Positions 32,601 through 44,571 of a DNA stretch of 64,000 nt are shown piece after piece; the first letter of the stretch is position 1; every line of letters begins with the position of its first letter. Source of the stretch: Ustilaginoidea virens (Eukaryota; Ascomycota; Sordariomycetes; Hypocreales; Clavicipitaceae). Below the pieces are notes generated by a model, which searched no databases, was not told where the DNA came from, and saw only the letters and a program-made list of their open reading frames with translations. The DNA is taken from contig NC_057322.1 in assembly GCF_000687475.1 (NCBI RefSeq), positions 992,001 through 1,056,000 on the forward strand. The letters run 5' to 3'. Both the position numbers and the translations under genes were made by a program.

Positions 32601-34175
32601 TACGTCTTCGAGCCGAAACCAATCTTTGACGAGGACGGAAGAATCAAGGCACTAGAAGCAACCTTTGCAGGACTTCCATCGGATGTTTTGATGACTGCTG
32701 GCATGGATGTTCCGCCAGCTTGGTTGGTTGCACCAAAATCGTCAGCACAAGATCTCGACAACATCAAACTAAGTGCAGCTAAATCAGACATCGAGGCAAC
32801 TTATCAGCTCAAGCATATTCTGATTGAGGGACACTCCCGTGAAGACAAGGGCTCAGCTCCACGAGGTGTACAGCTTGTTCTTGCAACAGATACTCAACCC
32901 TTCCTGACCGACACAATAGTTATGGCGAACTTGGGTTTCTTTCAATTCAAGGCCAACCCTGGCGTTTACAGCATTCGGCTGAAGGAAGGGAGAAGCCATG
33001 ATATATACAATGTTGAGAGCATAGGTGCCCATGGTTGGGAACCAGTACCTGGTGATGAAGGGACTGAGCTAACTCTGATGGACTTCCAAGGCGTCACTGT
33101 CTACCCACGACTTAAGCGCCGGAAAGGGATGGAGAGGGCTGATGTTCTGGAGAATCACGACAGGCATTCCGGAACCAACATAGTTGCCAGGGGCTTCAAG
33201 TACGCAGAGAGTCTGTTAGGCAAGTTTGGCAACGAAAAAAGCAAATCTCTCTTGCAAAAAGAGCAAGCAGAGATCAACATATTCTCCGTGGCTAGTGGAC
33301 ACCTGTATGAGCGTATGCTCAACATCATGATGGTGTCAGTTATGCGGAAAACGAAACACAGTGTCAAGTTCTGGTTCATAGAGCAATTTCTCTCACCGTC
33401 CTTCAAAGAGTTTATTCCGTACCTAGCCAGAGAATATGGTTTTAAGTACGAAATGGTTGCGTACAAATGGCCCCATTGGCTGCGACAACAAACAGAGAAG
33501 CAAAGAGAAATTTGGGGCTACAAGATTCTCTTTCTGGATGTTCTGTTTCCGCTTTCCCTGGACAAAGTGATATTTGTCGATGCTGATCAAATTGTCCGTA
33601 CTGATATGATAGACTTGGTCAATATCGATTTGAATGGGGCTCCTTATGGCTTCACCCCAATGTGTGATTCCCGAACTGAGATGGAAGGATTTCGATTCTG
33701 GAAGCAGGGTTACTGGGCTAACTATCTTCGTGGGAAGCCCTATCACATATCTGCGTTGTATGTCGTGGATCTGCGGCGCTTCCGAGAATTGGCAGCCGGT
33801 GATCGTCTCAGACAGCAATATCACGCCCTTTCCGCCGATCCAGCCAGCTTGTCCAATCTCGACCAAGACTTGCCAAATCACATGCAATTTCAGATCCCCA
33901 TACATAGTTTACCGCAGGAATGGTTGTGGTGTGAGACTTGGTGTAGTGATGACGATTTGTCGAAAGCTCGGACGATTGACCTTTGTAATAACCCTTTGAC
34001 AAAAGAACCAAAGTTGGACAGAGCAAGGAGACAAGTGCCGGAGTGGACAATATATGACGAAGAGATCGCAGCTCTTCAAACAAGGCTCAAGGAGAGAAAT
34101 ACTACATCAAGAACAGTGTCTGTGCACCCGAAAGAGCCACAAACAGATATTCAGCTACAAAGGGATGAATTATAG
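29607..34175 (+). CDS. gpt1: UDP-glucose:glycoprotein glucosyltransferase (ER folding sensor)
   Basis: Re-glucosylates misfolded N-glycoproteins in the ER so that calnexin can rebind them. Exons 29607-29737, 29791-30135, 30189-31014 and 31068-34175 give 1,469 residues. Residues 1-23 are a signal peptide (LLLPTSWLLIAFWAIAKHASA). A long sensor region of thioredoxin-like domains follows (landmarks LPFDRTLGVGREAILYADP, FPGQIPPIGRNIFNVVFSVD). The C-terminal GT24 catalytic domain starts near INIFSVASGHLYERMLNIMM and has FWFIEQFLSP, YKWPHWLRQQ, KVIFVDADQIVR with the metal-binding DxD, YWANYL, NLDQDLPN and EWLWCETWC. The protein ends in RDEL, an ER-retrieval signal. Intron 3 was placed to restore the frame between DRYSSYPKSLSS and LLQRTFPGQ. 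Confidence 0.94.
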
Positions 34176-35055
34176 AAAGATAGAGCATGTGGAAGGAACT
34201 CTGTGGATAAATATACTTTGACTCTCACCAGTAACAACACTACGACGGTTTTCAGGATCATGCCTGATTAACATAAAATATGTGGTGGACCACGGTGTTT
34301 GGAGGCGATACGTAGGACTGCCTCCCTGGAGCGATTAACGGAGGAGAGTACTCAATGAATCTCACAACAGGACGACATTGTATCAAAGAGGTAAGGGTAC
34401 CATCCGCCAATATAAGATCTCGAGATATATGAAACCTCGACATATTAGTGTCAGACGAGTCCCAGTAAGTATACGACAAAATCACCAGCTCACGAAATCC
34501 ACTGTCACTAGGGCGTATATCGCGGTTATTCCGATACAATTGACGCGTGGAAATTATGCCAATTCCCGAACCAATGTCGAGGGCCGCGGGGTTCCGTCAA
34601 ATAGCTCCAAGACCAGACTCTTCGTGCACATAATTGTTGGTATATGTAAAGCACCACTAAACGCCTCGTTTTCATGACATTGCGCCGTGCATGCCGAGTT
34701 ATCCTTTCAACCATGAATCACAAATTCGCGTAAGCCGCTCAAGTCGACCAACATACAAAATTGTGCCCTGGGATCCCGATTTTGGGGTGTCCAGTAAAGT
34801 ACCAAAAAGACTTCCCGGGCCACCGTCTAGCTAATAGTACACAAGCAGCCATCTGATGACCAACAGATGAGGGGTATCAAGAGGCAACAAGCAAGCAGAT
34901 GGTAAGATCACCATGGATAAAACTCTGCGCGTGGAAGAGCTTTCAAATGGCCTCAGGGATATATTCGGGTTTGCCCCATCGCTTGAGAAAAACCCATGAA
35001 GTAGACGCTAGAGGTGAGGCTATATACGCAACCTGAAGCTAGAATGTTATGTAAA
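34176..35055. other. Intergenic between convergent genes
   Basis: An 880-bp region between UGGT (+) and WC-1 (-). No gene, repeat or RNA could be supported. Confidence 0.5.
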
Positions 35056-38000
35056 TCATGGTTGACTAGTTTCCCGCTCTTCTCGTATTGAAGTCATGGT
35101 GGAGCCTGCTGCCCCTCCGCAAAGTGAAGGCTGGCTTGGGGGCGGCATTGCTGTCGTTGAGTTCTGCAGCGAAGAGTTTTGCTGCGCAATAGTAGTGAGT
35201 TGATTCGCAGCCTGAGAGACGCTGACTCTGTCGCCTCCGTGCGTTTCGGATTCAACCGTGGCACGTGGATTCGATGTTTCTGAGTACTCCTTATGCAACG
35301 GTGACGAATGGATGGGAGACTCTGATTTCTTGCTCTGATTATCCCCATTGCCATTACCACCTCGAGAAGAGTTGCGCGGTGATACACGTCCGGTCTGGGG
35401 AAATTCAAGTCAGACAAACTCCTCTGAATAGCAAATTGCTCACTTACCTGTTTTGCCCAGCGAAGTCCACAGCTGTTGCAAAGGTCTCTTTGACCACTAG
35501 GCCCCCGCCTCCACTCTGGCGTGTTGCGAGTATGGCAATTGGCACAATCTCTGACCATGTTTCCGACACCTTTTCTCCGCTTCCTCTTCTTCTTGTTCGA
35601 TAAAAGCCCCCCAAGCTCTTCAGCTAGAATTCTGTTCACCTTTTCCATCTGCCTCAGCTCAAATTGCCAGCTGGAGCATTTCGTTGTCCGGAGTTCATCG
35701 AAAATGTTGTCCTCAGCTGCTATGATATCTTGGGTGTTGCGAGGTAAGACTCCACCGACTGGCTGTGAAACATTACCACTTCCCGTCTTTGTGGGAGCAG
35801 GAGCGTTTAAACGCGTTGAAGAGTTTGTCTTATTGATAGCTTGTGTTGATGCTGGGACATTAGTTCTTGATGAAGCTTTCAGCAATTTTGTCTGTGCGAG
35901 TAGGAAAGATGGCTTCTGGCCGTCCGAAGCGTCTCCCGGATACAATGTGGTCTGGGCCTGTAGACCTTGACCACGCCGATTCTGGACTTCGTGTTTACAT
36001 GCAACAATCTTCCCTCTCCTCGCTTGCTCGATTGAGCGGCCAAATTCGGGTCGTGATTCCTTGCGCATCAGATCCTGGATGCTTGTACCAACCAACAATT
36101 CAGGCTGAAGATCAAGCAATGATCTGACATTGGATGAAACAAACAAAAACATTCCGGATGTTGACAACTTCGTCCATATTTCAGTATCACCGATCCCTCC
36201 ATTCGTCTCCAGAATTTTGCGGCTTAGTGCGAACACAGGTCGTTTGCGGCCGACCAAAATAATACATTTCCGGCCTTTGCCTTGTTCAACAAACAGAGAG
36301 CCGTGGCTTTCAAACCAAGTATAACCACTTTGCTTGCGCCGGATCCTGAACACAATGTTGACTTGATTTCCAGCTGTAGCATCTTTCAGCTCCCGCGTAA
36401 CAGGGACGATGTCAGAGGGATGGCAAACAGACGACAAGGAGTTGCCGACAAGATCGACAGTATCGTATTCCAGAACTCGCTTCGAAGAAGGAGAGAGATA
36501 CAGGAAAAGCCCCTTCAAAGATAGAACATGAACGACATCGTCGGTGTTTTCCAAAAGCATCTTGTCCCAAGACTGCTTATGCCAGTCAGATACCAACCCT
36601 TTCGGGCTGCAATGTTGCAAAAGAGTGGATACGTCATCAACGCCCAGGGTTTGGCCGTTTTCCGGTTCCCACTGGCTTGAAGCTGGTGGGTTCCAGATAT
36701 ACTGGCCAATGTCGCTGTGTTTGTAGTTCACTTTCACCCCGCCTACCTCTTGCCCAGAAATTGCGTCTGGGCATTCAACCAGGTCAATCTGGAAGCCGAT
36801 AAAATACCGAATTTCGTCCGTGTCCCAAGGGATTGGTATCATGGTAAGCAAATTCAAGAACGGTTTTCCGCCCTTTCGGTAGTTAATTAAACTCTGCTGC
36901 ACTTCTCGACCCTCTTGGATCATTTGTTTTAGAGTGTATACGGCCCCGTCGTCGACAAACTCTCGTTTGGACCCGGCTTCAACCTTGCCATCTGGTGCTT
37001 GCAGAAATCGGCAGTTCTTGCCCACGATATCATGACGGCTATAACCGGTGAGGTTTTGAAAATTGTCAGAGACGTAGACAATTGGGCAATCGTTCATCAT
37101 GATATCGCACACAACAAAAGCACACGACATGTCGACAGCCCCTAAATGGATTCTTGGGTTTTTCCTGGTCGCCACCAACCATAGAGCCTTTAGCATGTCA
37201 AATCCGCTCTTAGAATAAATCATCTTTTCTTTTGTCTCTCTCGGCGCTGCTGTATTGATAGGTGTCGTCGGTCCAGAAGTTGAGCTCGGCTGAGTGGCGC
37301 TTATTGATGATGCGCCATGCTGTGGAGATATTGCAGATTCAGATGAAGATACATGCCTTGACATAGCAGGCGGTAAGGTTTGCCCAAATGCGTTGGACCC
37401 ATTAGTCACGGCCATTCCGTCCGATGTGCGAGCAGTGGCAAGGTTGACCGCATTAGTCTGCGACGTCGACAAATGCAACATGCTCTCTGACCGATCGTCC
37501 ACGGATTTACCAACGGTATTCGCGGAAGCGTTAATAGAAGTATTGTTCGTAGCCGATTCCGCCGAATACGTCGCATCAATACCAGTCATGTGTCCTGTAT
37601 TGAAGCCTCCCCCGGTCATTGGACTATCGATATTACCTCCTGGACGGGAAACTGGAGGAGAAGGGAACAATGATAGAGGAGCCTCTGTCGAGAGCTGGCT
37701 CATATCAATGTTACTAAAGGTAGATGGGTGCATCGACCCCATCAACCCAGGAGAAATTCCAGAAAAGTCTGCAGCATCGGAGATAAAATTCCCTATCTGA
37801 TCTGTAATATCAAAATTTGAGTGAAGGTTCGAAAAAGACTGCCCGACTGGCTGGGTAAACTGAAAAGTGCTTAGATCCGGGTTGTTTGAGTCAAAGGCCA
37901 TTACATCCCCAGACGCGCCAATGGACGGTATCCGTCTAGGACTCCGAGTTTCCAATGAGGGGCTTCTATATGCCTGCGATATACTTTTGCGACGATTCAT

Positions 38001-38273
38001 CTCAGTCTGATTATTGCGTATAATATCATCGAGCGAATCTCCTGGTCCCATAGGCTGACTCGAAACAATTTGAGACATTGCGGAACGCGGTGGTTGTAGG
38101 GAAAGATGAGTTCCTGATGCCACGCTCATATTAAGCACGTTCATGGCATTGTCCGACGATAGTTGAGCGTGCTGTTGCTGTTGATGTTGTTGCTGCTGTC
38201 TCTCTTCCTGTTGCTTTGAAAGCTGACGCTGTACCTCGCGGGGCACTGCGTTGGAAGAATAATAGCCATCCAT
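35056..38273 (-). CDS. wc-1: White collar-1 blue-light receptor / GATA transcription factor
   Basis: Exon 1 38273-35448 and exon 2 35394-35056; about 1,054 residues from the ATG at 38273. The N terminus is Gln/Ser-rich (activation-type). A LOV domain lies around residues 395-515: IVYVSDNFQNLTGYS, the flavin-adduct motif GKNCRFLQ with its Cys, the FAD-specific loop APDGKVEAGSKREF, and FLNLLTMIPIPWD. Two further PAS domains follow (LKGLFLYLSPSSKRVLEYD; TSGMFLFVSSNVRSLLDLQ). A basic stretch KKKRKRRK precedes a GATA-type finger: CANCHTRNTPEWRRGPSG, then DLCNSCGLRW. WC-1 dimerises with WC-2 to drive light and clock genes. The intron follows RWAKQ directly. The frame stays open upstream of 38273 to at least 38300, so an extra 5' exon is possible. 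Confidence 0.95.
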
Positions 38274-39336
38274 GGCCACAGCATCTGGATAGGCGGGAAG
38301 TGTTTCGTCGTTGAAGTTTGCCAGAATAAAATGAAGAGAAGAGAAAGAGAGGAAATAATGGGTCGGTAGACGAGAATGAAACGCTTAGTTTCCAGAAGTT
38401 TCAGGTCTATACCACTTCGTCGGCTGCCGTCTCGGCCTGTACGGCACTAGTCCCTCGGATCAGTTGATATGGAAAGCTTAAATTGAGGAGGTTCGGCAGG
38501 CCAGGATATACATACATTTGAAGAAGTGCGGTGTGAGTACCCGTCATGCAGCGATAATAATATAATCGGTTTACCCAGGTCCTGAGGACTTTGAGGGCAT
38601 TATGTTCCACTTTAGAGATCGCAGCCGTGGTCTGCCTTGAGTCTCGTCTCGTCTCGTTCCGCCTCGTTTCCTCTCGTCCGCAATGTGAAGTGGTATGTGG
38701 TTAATTCTTTAGTTGTGCGTGAAAATGCAAATGGGTTGGTTGGTCGACTTTGTGGAAGGGGGGCCAGTGTGAGGGGGCGGCTCCCACCAAAGGCGAATGG
38801 AGGTTGAATACGAAGTACATTACCTTTAGTGGGCCACCAGGTGCCTCACGACCAATATAGTTGAACTGGATTAGGTACCTCGGTGCATACCTCAAAATGC
38901 TGCAGTAGACGGCGTACCATGTAGCGTAGGGTGTAACGTTATCACGCATGCCTCTTATTTCCTTCCACATGTCACGTGTTAGTGCTTTCAATATAAAAAT
39001 ATATATATTGAAAGGAATTGAATATATCTTCTTACGTCTCATATAATCCCGTGCCATCTTTCACACATATAATTTACAAATTTAGCTTTCAACAGTACTT
39101 CAGATAGCTGGTACAGCTTTTGGAAACACTCCGAAGCTCTGTCGGATTCTCAAGGGCATATATAGTAGAAGACAATTAAATTCACATATTATATATCAGA
39201 CATTATCTTCACAGGTAGCCTGCTATAGCCCCTTTCTATGGGTTAACAACCACACAGAACCCAGCGAGCATTCATTCTTTTCCGTATCATATCACTAAAA
39301 GTCGGCAGGGATTTATAGAAGGACGCAGGTACTATA
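38274..39336. other. Intergenic, WC-1 upstream region with CTCGT microsatellite
   Basis: About 1.06 kb between WC-1 (its 5' side) and the 3' end of the usgS-like gene. A CTCGT/CTCGTT pentamer-like tract covers about 38640-38677, and the promoter side of WC-1 is pyrimidine-rich. No other gene was supported. Confidence 0.5.
38640..38677. repeat. Degenerate CTCGT microsatellite
   Basis: Repeated GTCTC/CTCGT units with a few interruptions (CCGCCTCGTTTCCTCTCGTCC). Confidence 0.7.
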
Positions 39337-40599
39337 TTACTCTTTCATACTTGCCTTAAAAACTGGCTTTCTCTGTATATTATCAATGTCTTGAATCTTC
39401 AGGTGAAGGAATTGGTGCTTATTTTGCCATGTTTGTTGACTTATGGCATACTTCCTCATAAGTGGCGGCAGAGGAGGAGGATCTGTAATCTTCGTAATTA
39501 GATATGCAGTTGAAGCCTCTGCAATGCCGTATATTAGTACTCCCATTAAGGGTACTTTCATAAGCATATAGAAACCTAGTGCGAACCCAAATAGCACACC
39601 TTCCCTATTGCGAAACCAATTTTTCTTTTCCTCTGATGTGAAGTGAACACGTGAGAAGTAAGGTTCCAGAAGCTCTCTCATTAGATTTCGAGAGGAATAA
39701 TAGGTCTGCAGAAATATAATCAAGAAGTCCCGAGGCAAAAGAATGCCGATACCGAAAATAAGAGCGGCGGGGGCAAAGCCAGCAGCCTTTTTAAAAGAGT
39801 AAAAGCTTGCCATAGGAAGAACCAGCGTTCCGATGACAGGAAGATATGATAAAGTGTATATCACAATTGATAGCCATGCTCTACGAGCATATTTGAATAA
39901 GAAATTAGCGAATGCCGTTCGATATCTGTTACTTCTGAATTGGTTTTCTAGGTGATAGGACCTTAGATTAGGGTAATATAGCTCTCTCAGGTCATTCGGA
40001 CTATCATATATATGCTTCCTCATATAGGTTGTGTCGACCCAATTTAATGACTGCATAAACCTATTGTTATTAGTGATATTGCAGGAGAAAAATTGATTTC
40101 ATACTCACAGGTTGTCTAACGTTGGTACGAAGTAACGCATGACAGTCATGAGGAAGAAAGGCACCTGGAGTATATGTTCTCCGGTGAAATTCAGCCATTC
40201 CAAAATTGTGTTATCCCAAAACACGTTATCAAGAGAATAAACTAATGATATAACCCTCAGTGATAATTTGACTGCTACGATCTGACTAGCTATCAGTTGC
40301 AGCCTCCTAAGCATGTTCGCTATAGCACTTTACCGGAATAACCACCAAGAACCGGATCACAATACCTGCTATAATGGCATATGCCACCTGCGTGTAGTGC
40401 TCCGTGGTGAAGATTTCTGGGTTCTGCAAAGCCCTGTGAGCTACCTTGCGGAGTCAGTGTAGTCCACACAATATTGGTTCTAACCAGATACCTCACCGCC
40501 GACAAAAGTTAGCTGTGCACCACGTATGACAGCGTTCGGCTCGATTTTCGATGTCCAGAGGTTGAATTTGTCGCGGAGCATTCCATTGTGGTGCGGCAT
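39337..40599 (-). CDS. UsgS/RRT8-like multi-spanning membrane protein
   Basis: Exons 40599-40497, 40440-40334, 40281-40109 and 40060-39337 give 368 residues with all joints in frame. The start MPHHNGMLRDKFNLW leads to the conserved segment GAHRALQNPEIFTTEHYTQ. A membrane helix follows (VAYAIIAGIVIRFLVVIP), then SLDNVFWDNTILEWLNFTGEHILQ, PFFLMTVMRY and PTLDNLFMQSLNWVDTTYMRKH with YYPNLR. Further hydrophobic stretches (AWLSIVIYTLSYLPVIGTLVLP, APAALIFGIGILLPRDFLIIF, GVLFGFALGFYMLMKVPLMGVL) make it polytopic. The pattern fits the fungal family that includes Aspergillus UsgS and yeast outer-spore-wall/lipid-droplet proteins Rrt8/Lds1/Lds2. Molecular role is not established. Family name is from memory of sequence style. 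Confidence 0.78.
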
Positions 40600-40931
40600 G
40601 ATTCCGGTAATGTTGATGGAAAATCAATTACCGTACGGGGTACGGAGTGCTTGAACCGCCGAGATGTCAGTCAGATAGCAAGAATTTGCTAATGGGGCTA
40701 CAGCCCACTTTGTTTGAGGATGCCCAGCGCGCGCCGCCTGCATCTTCCCCCCACTTCTCCTGCCCACCAAAAGTTTGATCTCCCAAATGGAACAGATTTT
40801 GATTTCCTACGACGCTTCGTAGACCTTCAGTCTTAGTTGCAAGACCTTGTCGCATTATTTACGTCTATTACGGGAACTCACGACGCAGAAAAAGGTTTTA
40901 ACAGCGCTTGCACTGCCGAGTCGCCGCGATC
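40600..40931. other. Divergent promoter of usgS-like gene and PSE1
   Basis: A 332-bp region with one GTACGGAGT copy (40640-40648) preceded by CCGTACGGGG. Nothing else was seen. Confidence 0.5.
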
Positions 40932-43900
40932 ATGTCTCTTCTCTCTGTTGAAGTGCACGCCGAGCTGACACAGCTGCTGCAAGCGCTCCAATCTGCCGAC
41001 AATGCCACCCGATCTCATGCTGAAGAACATCTTCAGAATAGCTGGACGAGCACCCGTCCGGAAATGCTTCTTCTTGGACTTGCCGAAAAAATTCAAGGTG
41101 CCGGGGATAATGCTGTATGTATTACTTGCCCATGATGAGTTATTGTTGCCGCCTTTAATAACTATCCCTAGGCTCGATCTTTTGCCGCTGTCATTTTTCG
41201 TCGAATAGCATCCAAAACGCGCAAGATAGATGCCGGGAATAATGTAGACGTGTTCTACTCGTTGGCTAAAGACCACGCCTCTGTAATTCGTCAAAAACTG
41301 TTGGAGACGCTCGCTACCGAACCAGATCGTTTGGTTCGAAATAAAATCAGTGATGCAGTTGCGGAAGTTGCGAGACAATACACAGACAACAGTGAGTGCT
41401 TTGTGAAATTGATGATTCTGTTACTTTGTTGCGCTTCAAGCCCTGACTGTATTGAACACCCTACGAAGACGATTCTTGGCCCGAGCTCCTTGGCATCCTC
41501 TTCCAGCTTAGCCAAGCCCCAGAGGCAGAGAAGCGGGAGAATGCATTTCGCGTTTTCAAGACGACTCCTGGAATAATTGAGAAACAGCACGAAGACACAG
41601 TGTTGCAAGCTTTTCAAAAGGGATTTCAGGATGACGCTGTTATGGTAAGCTAGAAAATCGTCTATCATCCCGCAATTATTGGGCTATCACGAACTTATGA
41701 ATATTATAGGTTAGGCTTGCTGCAATGGAGGCTTTCTCATCTTTTTTCGGCACAATCAGTAAAAAATCTCAGATCAAGTATTATGCTTTGATACCCGATG
41801 TTCTCAACATTCTTCCACCGATCAAGGACTCTCGAGACTCAGAAGATTTAAGCAAGGCTTTATTAGCCCTGATCGATCTTGCGGAGACCGCTCCCAAGAT
41901 GTTTAAGCAGCTTTTTCAAACTTTGGTTCAGTTCGGTGTGTCTGTAATTCAAGACAAGGAACTGGACAGCATCTGCCGTCAAAATGCCCTTGAATTGATG
42001 GCAACTTTTGCTGATTATGCGCCATCCATGTGCAGGAAGGATCCGTCTTACACAAACGATATGATTACGCAGTGCCTCAGCTTGATGACAGATTTAGGCG
42101 AAGATGACGACGATGCTGCTGAATGGCTCGCATTGGATGATGCAAGTACCCGCCACTTTTATCCTCTCTCTGCCTCATTGCCCTTCGCGCACCTGCAAAT
42201 GTCGCCAGGTTTCTAACTGTCCTGCTTTAGCTTGATCAAGACGAAAGTGACCAGAACCATGTAGCAGGCGAACAGACTATGGACCGACTTGCAAACAAAC
42301 TCGGCGGGCAAACTATCCTGGCACCTACCTTCAACTGGCTGCCAAGGATGATGAATTCTATGGCTTGGCGGGATCGACATGCTGCCTTGATGGCGATTTC
42401 TGCAATTTCAGAGGGCTGCCGAGATCTTATGATCGGGGAATTGAGCCAGGTGCTGGACTTGGTTATTCCAGCATTGCATGATGCCCATCCTCGAGTGCGT
42501 TGGGCGGGATGTAACGCCCTCGGCCAAATGAGCACCGATTTTGCTCCTAAAATGCAAACCGACTTCTATGATCGGGTTTTGAAGGCTATCGTTCCCGTTT
42601 TGAACTCACCAGAAGCACGAGTCAAGTCTCACGCAGCTGCTGCTTTGGTGAACTTCTGTGAAGAGGCGGAGAAGTCTGTTCTGGAGCCTTACCTCGATGA
42701 TCTGTTGTCTCAGCTCTTCCAGCTGCTTCAAAGCGACAAGCGATACGTACAGGAACAGGCCCTCTCTACCATTGCCACCATTGCCGATGCCGCACAAGCC
42801 GCATTTTCCAAATACTACGACACGCTGATGCCTCTCCTGGTCAACGTGCTCCAGAACCAGAGTGAGAAAGAGTACAGACTCCTTCGAGGCAAGGCTATGG
42901 AGTGCGCAACACTTATAGCATTGGCCGTTGGTCGAGAGCGACTTGGTCCAGATGCTATGACTCTCGTCAACCTGTTGGCTAACATTCAGGCAAACATTAC
43001 CGATTCAGATGACCCACAAGCTCAGTATTTGATGCATTGCTGGGGTCGAATGTGTCGTGTGTTAGGTTCGGACTTTGTGCCGTTCTTAAACAACGTTATG
43101 CCACCTCTACTGGAACTTGCCATGGCAAAGGCAGATATTCAATTGCTTGATGATGATGAGCAGGCTGAACAAATGAATGGTGAAGATGGTTGGGAATTCG
43201 TTCCCCTGAAGGGAAAAATGATAGGCATCCGAACCAGCACCATGGATGATAAACATATGGCAATCGAGTTGCTTGTCGTCTACGCCCAAGTACTCGAGGG
43301 AGCATTCGCGCCATATGTGGCCAATATTATGGAAAAAATTGCACTTCCTGGCCTCGCCTTTTTCTTTCATGACCCCGTCCGATATATCTCAGCTAAGCTG
43401 GTGCCACAATTGCTCAGTTCATACAAAAAAGCATACGGCTGCCCTTCAAACGAACTGGCAGGTCTCTGGGCAGCCACTGTGGGTAAACTGCTGGAAGTTC
43501 TGAGCGCTGAACCTTCCATCGAAACGTTGGCTGAGATGTATCAATGCTTTTACGAGTCCGTGGAGGTTGTAGGCAAAGATTGCTTGACTCCCATCCATAT
43601 GAATGGCTTCATCGAGTCTGTTCTTTCTACAATTGAGGACTATCAAAACCGAGTGGCTCAGCGGGCACAGGACAAGGAAGAAGCCACTGCTGACGATGTT
43701 GAAGATGAAGCCGAAGAAGTGGGGAGGGAGATTGAGGATGACCAGACATTGCTATCCGATATGAATAAGGCTTTCCACTCGATTTTCAAGAATCATGGGG
43801 CAGCATTTCTCCCGGCATGGGAAAGATTGATGTCGACGTATGAAAGCTTTCTCACCTCGACGGACCCTACACAGAGGCAATGGGGCCTTTGCATATTGGA

Positions 43901-44571
43901 TGATGTCCTCGAATACTGTGGACCAGACAGTAACCGCTATGCTAATTACATTACTCAGCCTCTTATTGATGGTTGCCGGGACTCATCCGCAGCCATCCGT
44001 CAGGCTGCGGCGTATGGAATTGGAGTGGCCGCACATCATGGCGGAGCCGCATGGACGCCATTTCTGAGTGGGTCGATCCCTTATCTATTCCAGGTAACAC
44101 AAGTTTCAGATGCTCGAAATGATGAGAACGTGTACGCCACGGAGAATGCGTGTGCTGCTATTGCGAAGATCCTACATTATAATGCTGGCGGCGTTGGAGA
44201 TGTTCAAAATGTCATCGCACAATGGTTGGACACACTGCCAGTGATAAACGATGAGGAAGCGGCTCCATATGCGTATGCATATCTTGCTGAGCTAATCGAT
44301 CAGTAAGTGGAAAGATGATGGCACATATAAAAAGAATGTGCTAACCACCTTGGGTGCTTACAGACGAAATCCGGTGGTTCTGAATCAAGCAAGCAAGGTA
44401 TTCATTTTTGTTGGACAGGCACTGGAAGCTGAAGCATTGCAAGGACAGACAGCAAGCCGAGTAGCTTCTGCCATAAAAGCGCTTCTGGCAGCGACAAATA
44501 CAGATCCGATGCCTCTTTTTAGTCACTTTCAACAAAGCTCACAGCAAACAATAATGCAGTATTTTAATTAA
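40932..44571 (+). CDS. PSE1: Importin beta-3 / karyopherin Kap121
   Basis: HEAT-repeat import receptor for ribosomal proteins and other cargo through the nuclear pore. Exons: 40932-41114, 41172-41391, 41469-41644, 41710-42141, 42231-44302 and 44364-44571; 1,096 residues. Blocks include VHAELTQLLQALQSADN, RPEMLLLGLAEKIQGAGDNA, FRRIASKTRK, EKRENAFRVFKTTPGIIEKQ, DSICRQNALELMATFADYAP, WLPRMMNSMAWRDRHAALMA, RVRWAGCNALGQMSTDFAP and EDDQTLLSDMNKAFHSIFKN, in order along the whole family length. The fourth intron (42142-42230) begins with GCAAGT rather than GT, a regular GC-AG type, with TTCTAAC branch and TTTAG acceptor; the frame requires it. Other introns are ordinary. Confidence 0.95.

Noticed and set aside
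34378..34677. Possible tRNA or small gene downstream of UGGT
   Set aside because: No cloverleaf with proper A and B boxes could be assembled by eye and the frame has no family resemblance.
37294..37800. 168-codon plus-strand frame opposite WC-1
   Set aside because: Antisense of the Ser/Asn/Gln-rich N-terminal region of WC-1. No own features.
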